DNA of 10,926 bases from positions 2,874-13,799 of the forward strand of contig HF990611.1 in NCBI GenBank assembly GCA_000432135.1. Reading direction: 5' to 3'. The position numbers and the translations under genes were made by a program. Below are positions 7,901-10,926 of the stretch, one piece after another; the first letter of the stretch is position 1, and every line of letters starts with the position of its first letter. Below the pieces are notes generated by a model. It saw nothing but the letters and a program-made list of their open reading frames with translations, ran no database searches and was not told where the DNA came from. This stretch comes from Firmicutes bacterium CAG:124 (GTDB taxonomy: Bacteria > Bacillota > Clostridia > Oscillospirales > Oscillospiraceae).

Positions 7901-9966
7901 TCTCCGTAACGCTTCCGGCAGGCACGGAGGTCACGGCAGACAGCTTCGAGATCACACTTTCCGACAGCAAGGCCACGCTTACCGGCCCGGCCAAGGGTGA
8001 GGACGGCGTCTGGACGTTTACTGTGACCGCTGAGGACGGCACTGCCGTGACCTACTCCGTCACGGTCACGGTGAAAGAGGCCAAGACGATCCACGCGACC
8101 ATTTCCATGCAGGCAGAAAATATGTTTATCATGGTTCCGACCCGCGTGGAAGTCTCCAGCGATCTCGCCGAACGCTATGGCTACGCTGATGATGTCACAG
8201 ACGGCGTTTCCGCGCTGGACGTGCTCGTCAAGTACCACGAGATCACCTTCGGTGAGGACTTCACGAAGGACAGCAAGAGCGATTATCTCGTCGTCAGCAA
8301 CGGCACGATCACCACGGTCAACGGAGAAAAAACCTCCGCGTTCAGTTTCGCGGTCAACGGCGAGTTCCCCTGCGACAAGAACGGCGAATACAACACGCAG
8401 TACGGCTACACCGGCTACACCATCAGCCAGACCCCCGTTGCGGAGGACGGCACCGTTGAGTTCTTCTTCTATCAGGACACCAGTATGTACATGGACTACT
8501 ATACGTGGTTCACGGATACGGACGGAAACCGTCTGGATACCTTTACGGTTCAGGCCGGAACCGACTTCACGCTCGGTATGGACGGCTATATGTACGCCTA
8601 CGGCGGCGGTCTGAAGCCCGAGGACCGTGTAACGCACGGTGCGGCGCTCGATCCTGAGGACATCCAGATCTGCACAGTCGGCGAAGACGGCACGCTCACG
8701 CCGGTCGAGGGCAAGGTCATCGGCGAAAATGGGCAGGTCACGCTCTCGTTTGCCGCCGCAGGCAGCTATGTTCTGTCCGCAATGGGCGACGAGCTCACCA
8801 ACATTTTCTCCCCGTGGCTCCCCGTCACGGTCACAGCAGCTCCGAAGTCCAGCAATGCGGATGTCAGCAGCGTCACTGTCGCGGGCGTTGAGGCCACTGC
8901 TGGCGAGAACAACACCTACACCGTTACCCTCCCCTACGGCACGGACGTTACAGCGGGCAGCTTCGTGATCGTCACAAGCGACGCAGGCGCGACTGTCGGC
9001 GCTCTGACGAATGAAGGCAATGTCTGGACGTTCACCGTCACCGCTGAGGATGGCGTGACCTCCAAGACCTACACCGTCACCGTTTCGTTCACCGAAGCCC
9101 CGAAGTCCAATGACGCGGGTGTCAGCAGCATCACCGTTGCGGGTTTCAAGGCTGTGGCCGGTGCGAACAACAGCTACACCGTCACGGTTCCCTATGGCAC
9201 GGTCGTCAAGACCGGCAGCTTCGTGATCGTCACGAGGCATCCGCGTGCGACTGTCAGCGCTCTGACAAACACCAGAAATATCTGGAGCTTCACCGTCACC
9301 GCTGAGGACGGCGTGACCACCGCAGTCTACACCGTCACGGTCAATACCGCCGCGCTTCCGGAGCCGATCACTCCGGGTGTCGACAATAAGAAGCCCGCTT
9401 CGAAGCCCGAGGTCAAGCTTCCGTTCACCGACGTTTCCACGTCCGACTGGTTCTATGACGACGTTGCGTTCGTATACGAAAACGGCCTGTTCTCCGGCAC
9501 GGACAGCAGAAGCTTCAGCCCGAACGCGTCCATGACGCGCGCCATGCTCGTCACGGTTCTCTACCGGCTCGAGGGCGAACCCACCGTCACAGGCAGAAGC
9601 AGCTTTACCGATGTGCGTTCCGGCGCGTATTACGAAAAGTCTGTCATCTGGGCAGCCGCCAACGGCATCGTCACCGGCACGGACAGCACCTCCTTCTCCC
9701 CCGACGCCAAGGTCACGCGCGAGCAGCTTGCCGCGATCCTGTACCGCTATGCGCAGTACAGGAAGCTGGACACCGATGCGAGCGCAAAGCTGAACAGCTT
9801 CACCGACGCGGACAGCGTTTCCGCCTATGCCAGCGAGGCGCTCGGCTGGGCTGTCTCGGAGGGCCTGATCAACGGTGCTTCCGGCAAGCTCATGCCGAAG
9901 GGCGACGCGACCAGAGCACAGGTCGCCGCGATCCTCCACCGGCTCGTGAAAAATGTACTGAACTGA
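1930..9966 (+). CDS. Giant SLH-anchored surface protein with two DUF4430 domains
   Basis: Secreted wall-bound protein of 2,678 residues. Domains in order: signal peptide (1-26, KKR then a leucine-rich core, cleavage near VLA-AE); beta-rich N-terminal region with an Ig/BIG2-like stretch near 338-397; GLUG-type repeats (about 848-1045); cysteine-paired region (about 1098-1212); beta-sandwich (1215-1346); DUF4430-like domain (1348-1456); cadherin-like beta-sandwich (1468-1572); five copies of an 80-87 residue Ig-like repeat interrupted by other domains; second DUF4430-like domain (2053-2190); three SLH domains (2498-2678). DUF4430 is related to the C-terminal domain of transcobalamin/intrinsic factor, so with the upstream riboswitch the inferred role is capture of cobalamin or related corrinoids at the surface; general adhesion is the alternative. 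The ATG at 1930 is chosen because GGAGG (1917-1921) is eight bases away and a signal peptide follows at once. The frame is open from 1756, but that extension crosses the terminator. No TTA, CTA or TCA codon occurs after 2289. Confidence 0.9.
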   Translation: MKKRILSLLLVLVMLLSLLPAGVLAAEGDVSVTLSGMHDAQVKSLKLYTYMDGVKGAVDLLAAKEAADGAYTIDLAPGAYWVDGYDANNDRNGGVSINVSSDSSSFKLQRMYQISVNPSSWVKDTDYTLSLRVTDASGAERKAEFGSAVNWGKTYTSCLFVVGDTVSVTATPNAETHPNYNPATASKTPTMNDSLSLTCKEFVTVTVTAPKGSTIDAGTLAKYYVFSFLEPFARSVEDGTATFHLDKNTDYFYRVRHPEGATYWNYVRLSADAAYTVTEEDLGLTGDFSKDTIYHFENNVYDRAGIYLNINTKGYKNMAVGETFELNSFRNWFAIESFMNAKVALPEMHYQVIDVNGNASDVVTITPNALNSNVAVMEAKHEGTAIVLVTYDAMTHMAGQTSTPSHRFSAIWPELTGVFVVNVGADGSAIQTNMNLDRMDAVIEKDEARQLDAEHDILFYTGTEGASYSFKPEAGCTVSVLRPTVTAASMTYSGGFTNTGVTTAEDGTVTVSGLITGRNIIKVTKGSLSTYQVVTARGVSYKFVNAEGTELTQEELAAIKPGDSVTIQFSNLISPKEKLSGAYNFNFSLYMQGPDGTLFKSDPGGNFGVYDFSGNPERQKLTVTIPKFWAEETYTLSGAIKQAGWPGVPTHRGITYAVGTNPGFDAPKTAGILSRLPEITIPVVKLDFLTGKLSFQDQNGTSIDRKDLTVTLKDSAGNGIAVAEDGTFKAYAEEYFYTVSGAGVEYASGSVTMTEEGPNEFTITLQATAAGAWDGKTQTEPKADENGVYRIGTGAELAWFVAKSKDADVSGVLTADINLGKYAWLNISSSKKVVLDGASFEITGLNATAGLFAQIGSNSYIHDLTIRGAVSGKGSAGAIAGYASGTAPKIANCFNYAVITSTGNNVGGLVGYTYQNAVIENCANFGAVTGGSSAGGIIGGTVGNGSTITGCYNTAEISATGSKAGGIIGGTSSEMTVTSCYNTGKISGTASGGIAGEVKGNVNWSGTVQGKITISSCYSTGEAGSAVFGTVDTASSEISKCYYLNTLNADANAEALNEADLKDADLSDAFGPVCGGYPALRWQSDVTFHEAAGEGTVTAPLCTVKGYTSYSCSKCGESYRTAYVAALGHDFCEDADGSDGNCTLTPPTCTKTGKIVRTCRRTGCSETKEDIVPAKGHTPKDGTEQVFTGYKTYVCAVCGETYTVWDDDRLGHVSYPEQTVTSISVSDNGNYPWVYNADLDRFESSNQNQDKTSSTTSFAFTLSAPTVLRFGYGVSSENGYDKLTITLAEDGGSPETLADAVSGEKSGSIKKQLGAGSYTLTLSYVKDDASKGGSDMAYVSVLTLAGMARVIVENTTFPKAEGAVWEGTLADTWIELTGESTMMGCVVEALDGHTVVGAESNYISSIDNLKAFDGGTMSGWMGTLNDWFTNFGFGEFTVAKGTLCAGDEIRIMYTRTVEDLGGSWNNSDTRLKALTFSTGKLAPKFSGDTFTYTLTVPEGTTSLLVTPTAANKNYQVRTYLGTQATGREYSRTSLIPIANGSVITVVCADDSWPTMNETSDGKRTYTINVVFGTAQSSDAGVASVKVAGVEAAAGTAENSYSVTLPAGTEVMADSFEVTLSDSKATLTGPAKGEDGVWTFTVTAEDGTAVTYTVTVTVAEAPKSSDAGVTSVSVAHTPASKTGETAYTVKLQTNAEVTADSFQIVLSDEKASVSAPTANGDVWTFTVTAEDGTTTAAYTVTVTRRSASDTTPLRTVTLSMLKASLEDTTTRSFTLHQTAGSNVLTSPYRIVSGASGIQFQVKVSYNTAYSAVYAFTTTDGTAKAVDAPHAKNIAIINPDLSGSLVAVITLTNKTDASDVWVYELRMPTEANHAPRLKDGVITPAAASINLGESYQFDMTQIFEDEDAYDKLTYRVWRDAENPFYVPASYTYTPSAAGTYTLVFKASDGKAESPEYKFVLTVIDPNAKSSDAGVASVKVAGVEAAAGTAENSFSVTLPAGTEVTADSFEITLSDSKATLTGPAKGEDGVWTFTVTAEDGTAVTYSVTVTVKEAKTIHATISMQAENMFIMVPTRVEVSSDLAERYGYADDVTDGVSALDVLVKYHEITFGEDFTKDSKSDYLVVSNGTITTVNGEKTSAFSFAVNGEFPCDKNGEYNTQYGYTGYTISQTPVAEDGTVEFFFYQDTSMYMDYYTWFTDTDGNRLDTFTVQAGTDFTLGMDGYMYAYGGGLKPEDRVTHGAALDPEDIQICTVGEDGTLTPVEGKVIGENGQVTLSFAAAGSYVLSAMGDELTNIFSPWLPVTVTAAPKSSNADVSSVTVAGVEATAGENNTYTVTLPYGTDVTAGSFVIVTSDAGATVGALTNEGNVWTFTVTAEDGVTSKTYTVTVSFTEAPKSNDAGVSSITVAGFKAVAGANNSYTVTVPYGTVVKTGSFVIVTRHPRATVSALTNTRNIWSFTVTAEDGVTTAVYTVTVNTAALPEPITPGVDNKKPASKPEVKLPFTDVSTSDWFYDDVAFVYENGLFSGTDSRSFSPNASMTRAMLVTVLYRLEGEPTVTGRSSFTDVRSGAYYEKSVIWAAANGIVTGTDSTSFSPDAKVTREQLAAILYRYAQYRKLDTDASAKLNSFTDADSVSAYASEALGWAVSEGLINGASGKLMPKGDATRAQVAAILHRLVKNVLN
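4471..5062 (+). other. GLUG-type repeat domain in the giant protein
   Basis: Residues about 848-1045 contain six rungs of the pattern C-Y/F-N/S-T-G followed by G-GGI-G or GGLVGY, for example INCFNYA, ENCANFG, TGCYNTA, TSCYNTG, SSCYSTG and SKCYYLN. This is the GLUG motif (PF07581) seen in surface proteins of Gram-positive bacteria, probably forming a short right-handed beta-helix used for display or binding. One cysteine per rung is conserved. Confidence 0.75.
5221..5565 (+). other. Cysteine-paired CxxC repeats in the giant protein
   Basis: Residues about 1098-1212 hold three imperfect units of the form GYT/K-Y-C--CGE-Y------LGH or KGH, including CSKCGE and CAVCGE, with further cysteines between. 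They resemble the small CxxC modules common in secreted proteins of gut Clostridia. Whether they bind metal, form disulfides or crosslink cannot be told from sequence. Confidence 0.6.
5971..6297 (+). other. DUF4430-like domain 1 in the giant protein
   Basis: Residues 1348-1456. The run VVEALDGHTVVG, a segment YISSIDNLKAF, then SGWMGTLNDWF (1418-1428), and FTVAKGTLCAGDEIRIMYTR follow the DUF4430 pattern of an Y-I-S-I-N segment, a GWMY-VNGWFPN-G core and a final DGD-V-W-Y strand. The downstream lipoprotein shows the same core as SGWMYAVNGWFPNYG, so the two genes share this module. The domain belongs to the transcobalamin C-terminal-like superfamily. Confidence 0.75.
6655..7161 (+). repeat. Ig-like tandem repeats R1 and R2 in the giant gene
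   Basis: R1 (6655-6915) and R2 (6916-7161) encode units of the form SSDAGV-SV-V...Y-V-LP-GTEV-ADSF-I-LSD-KA...WTFTVTAEDGT---YTVTVT. The cadherin-like beta-sandwich family is the closest fit by pattern. Three further copies lie at 7828-8085 (R3), 8848-9105 (R4) and 9106-9345 (R5). Confidence 0.85.
7828..8085 (+). repeat. Ig-like repeat R3, near-identical to R1
   Basis: By eye R3 differs from R1 at about eight bases over the first 235, then diverges at the end of the unit. The 1.17-kb distance and near identity mean it is a recent duplicate and a likely site for deletion or expansion by recombination. The 666 bases between R2 and R3 (7162-7827) encode unrelated beta domains, including an Ig/cadherin-type unit starting at NHAPRLKDG. 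Confidence 0.85.
8086..8500 (+). other. DUF4430-like domain 2 in the giant protein
   Basis: Residues 2053-about 2190: VSALDVLVKYHEITFGEDF, SDYLVVSNGTITTVNGE, TSAFSFAVNGEFP (2135-2147) and VAEDGTVEFFFYQD follow the DUF4430 order of a helix, a Y-V-S-NG segment, a VNGE-P turn and a final DG-VEF-Y strand. It is more divergent than domain 1, with the GWM replaced by AFSF. A further beta domain of about 110 residues follows before repeat R4. Confidence 0.7.
8848..9345 (+). repeat. Ig-like repeats R4 and R5 in the giant gene
   Basis: R4 (8848-9105) and R5 (9106-9345) are adjacent copies closer to each other (VPYGT/LPYGT, SFVIVT) than to R1-R3. R5 carries RHPR and NTRN where R4 has SDAG and NEGN, replacing the acidic SD found in the other four copies by basic residues. 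Confidence 0.85.
9421..9963 (+). other. Three C-terminal SLH domains
   Basis: Residues 2498-2678 form three S-layer homology domains, opening with PFTDV, SFTDV and SFTDA and carrying TRAM (2536-2539), TREQ (2596-2599) and TRAQ (2661-2664). SLH trimers bind pyruvylated secondary wall polysaccharide, so the mature protein is held non-covalently on the cell wall with its long N-terminal part outward. A 25-residue proline-rich linker (2473-2497) precedes them. Confidence 0.95.
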
Positions 9967-9984
9967 CCTCATAATCCCAATTTG

Positions 9985-10030
9985 CAGCACAGGACTGCCC
10001 CCCTTTTTTGGGGGGCAGCCCTGCGTGCTG
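9985..10030 (+). terminator. Large stem-loop after the giant gene
   Basis: CTGCCCCCC (9995-10003) pairs with GGGGGGCAG (10010-10018) around a loop of six T. After one mismatch the stem continues with AGG/CCT and, past a two-base bulge, CAGCAC/GTGCTG. No clean U-tract follows (TATTTC), so it may be an inefficient terminator, an RNA-processing or stabilising element, or a bidirectional signal between the giant gene and the lipoprotein gene. Confidence 0.6.
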
Positions 10031-10031
10031 T

Positions 10032-10122
10032 ATTTCAGAGCATATCTGAAAGCCGGTAAGCCAGACCGGCAGCAGCTATTGCGCCACTGGACAGATTACC
10101 GGTTTTCAGATATACTTGAAAT
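10032..10122 (+). repeat. Extended inverted repeat upstream of the lipoprotein
   Basis: The 18-base arm 10042-10059 is the reverse complement of 10096-10113, allowing one G-U. Similarity continues outward, so on opposite strands both arms read TTACCGG-TTTCAGATAT-CT-TGAAAT, with one gap. The arms are 36 bases apart. Alternative local hairpins exist: TTTCAGA/TCTGAAA (10033-10039 with 10045-10051) and GCCGGT/ACCGGC (10052-10057 with 10065-10070). The right arm covers most of the spacer and the first half of the -10 box of the promoter at 10088-10116, so an operator or an attenuator are both possible. Confidence 0.75.
10088..10116 (+). promoter_or_regulatory. Promoter of the lipoprotein-ECF genes
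   Basis: TGGACA (10088-10093), a 17-base spacer and TATACT (10111-10116) each match 5/6 of the sigma-A boxes. Transcription would start near 10123, giving a leader of about 27 bases that already contains the ribosome binding site GGAG (10137-10140). Such a transcript carries no riboswitch, so the lipoprotein and transporter genes could be expressed independently of the B12 switch at 1485-1690. Confidence 0.65.
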
Positions 10123-10149
10123 GATACAACACATATGGAGTTGAATTGC

Positions 10150-10671
10150 GTGAACGTCTGGAAAACAAATAAAAAGGCCGCCGTCTGGGCGGTGCTGGCG
10201 CTGGTGCTGACGGCTGCGCTGCTGACCGGGTGCGGAGCGCCGCAGGCCGGGCCGAGCTATCACTGCACCGTCTCCATTTCCTGTGCATCGATTCTGGAGC
10301 ACATGGAGCTTTGCAGCGAGGAAAAGCGGGAGCTGGTGCCGGAGGACGGCTGGCTGCTGGAGTCTGTAGAGGTCAGCTTTCAGGAGGGCCAGAGCGCTTT
10401 TGACGTTTTGCAGCAGGTCTGCCGGGAGAATAAACTCCATCTGGAATTTTCCACGACGCCGGTTTACGGCTCGGCTTACATTGAGGGCATCGGGAACCTC
10501 TATGAATTTGACTGTGGGGCGGAATCCGGCTGGATGTACGCGGTGAACGGCTGGTTCCCGAATTACGGATGCAGCCAGTATGCGCTGCAGGACGGAGACA
10601 CGGTCACGTGGGTTTATACTTGTGAGCTGGGCAGGGACGTCGGCAGCGGCGGCTGGACAGAGGGCGAATGA
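10150..10671 (+). CDS. DUF4430 lipoprotein, probable corrinoid-binding partner of ECF transporter
   Basis: A 173-residue lipoprotein anchored to the outer face of the membrane. The signal is KTNKK, a hydrophobic stretch (10-25) and lipobox LTGC with the lipidated Cys28. The rest is one DUF4430 domain: SAFDVLQQVCRENKLHLEF (82-100), YIEGIGNLYEFDCG (110-123), SGWMYAVNGWFPNYG (126-140) and LQDGDTVTWVYT (146-157). Seven further cysteines (39, 45, 55, 91, 122, 141, 158) could form disulfides. DUF4430 belongs to the transcobalamin C-terminal-like superfamily, and the next gene is an ECF component, so delivery of cobalamin or a related corrinoid is inferred. The start is set at GTG 10150 because GGAG (10137-10140) lies nine bases upstream; an in-frame ATG at 10135 has no ribosome binding site. 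The TGA overlaps the next ATG. Confidence 0.85.
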   Translation: MNVWKTNKKAAVWAVLALVLTAALLTGCGAPQAGPSYHCTVSISCASILEHMELCSEEKRELVPEDGWLLESVEVSFQEGQSAFDVLQQVCRENKLHLEFSTTPVYGSAYIEGIGNLYEFDCGAESGWMYAVNGWFPNYGCSQYALQDGDTVTWVYTCELGRDVGSGGWTEGE

Positions 10672-10926
10672 GAAACAAAGACGCTTTTTCGGGATATCAT
10701 CCCGTGATCAATTTTCTATATTACGCACTGGTGCTGCTGTTTTCGATGTGCCTGATGCACCCGGTCTATCTGGCGGTTTCGCTGACGGGGGCGCTGGCCT
10801 ACGATATTCATCTGAAAGGCCGGAAAGCGGTGCGGTTTGCCGTCATGGGGCTTCTCCCTATGGCGGCGCTTGCCGCGCTTCTGAACCCGGCGTTTAACCA
10901 TGAGGGCGCGACGATTCTGACGTATC
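10668..10926 (+). CDS. ecfT: ECF transporter T component (EcfT), truncated by window edge
   Basis: The first 86 residues of an integral membrane protein that continues past the window. It starts RNKDAFSGYHPVINFLYY, with a long hydrophobic segment (about 15-50, including LMHPVYLAVSLTGALAY), a basic loop LKGRKAVRF and a second segment ending LLNPAFNHEGATILTY. This fits the transmembrane scaffold (T) protein of energy-coupling factor transporters, which joins a substrate-binding S protein to the paired ATPases. ATG overlaps the lipoprotein TGA in ATGA and GAGGG (10660-10664) is three bases upstream, so the two are co-translated. The S and A components are presumably beyond the right edge and the substrate is not shown by this gene itself. 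Confidence 0.8.
   Translation, partial: MRNKDAFSGYHPVINFLYYALVLLFSMCLMHPVYLAVSLTGALAYDIHLKGRKAVRFAVMGLLPMAALAALLNPAFNHEGATILTY

Noticed and set aside
2287..9990. 2,567-residue open frame on the minus strand across almost the whole giant gene
   Set aside because: It is exactly in codon phase with the sense gene and open only because TTA, CTA and TCA are avoided there. Its translation is low-complexity antisense-like sequence with no signal peptide, no domain and no ribosome binding site, while the sense frame has clear domains throughout.
10135..10149. ATG at 10135 as start of the lipoprotein
   Set aside because: No ribosome binding site precedes it; GGAG overlaps the ATG and is well spaced for GTG 10150, which also gives a standard lipoprotein signal length.

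Overview
The window looks like chromosomal DNA from a GC-rich, gut-type clostridial Firmicute, most likely an Oscillospirales/Oscillospiraceae relative. The evidence is GGAGG-type ribosome binding sites, a giant SLH-anchored surface protein with GLUG and Ig-like repeats, a lipoprotein plus ECF-transporter pair, and small hairpin repeats between genes. The assignment comes from reading the sequence only; no database was searched.

Layout. Bases 1-190 hold three copies of a hairpin repeat with conserved flanks and little else. Bases 184-1253 hold a minus-strand gene pair: an LCM-type SAM-dependent methyltransferase, coupled through an ATGA overlap to an internally deleted remnant of an ATC-hydrolase-like protein. 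Bases 1254-1929 form a divergent regulatory region. It has a good plus-strand promoter (1391-1419), a cobalamin (B12) riboswitch (about 1485-1690), a long expression platform and a strong intrinsic terminator (1810-1845). These sit just upstream of the ribosome binding site of a 2,678-residue secreted protein (1930-9966). Bases 9967-10149 contain a large stem-loop, an extended inverted repeat and a second promoter. They precede a DUF4430 lipoprotein (10150-10671), which overlaps by ATGA a truncated EcfT-type membrane component that runs off the right edge.

How the parts fit. The riboswitch, two DUF4430 (transcobalamin C-terminal-like) domains inside the giant surface protein, a third DUF4430 domain in the lipoprotein and the ECF T component together suggest a corrinoid uptake locus. 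In this reading an SLH-anchored giant protein captures corrinoid at the wall, a membrane-tethered DUF4430 lipoprotein receives it, and an ECF transporter imports it. The riboswitch would switch off the surface protein when B12 is plentiful. The ligand of the proteins is inferred from regulation and family, not shown by the sequence.

The 7.7-kb open frame antisense to the giant gene is a shadow. It is in codon phase with the sense gene and exists because the sense gene never uses TTA, CTA or TCA over about 2,558 codons.
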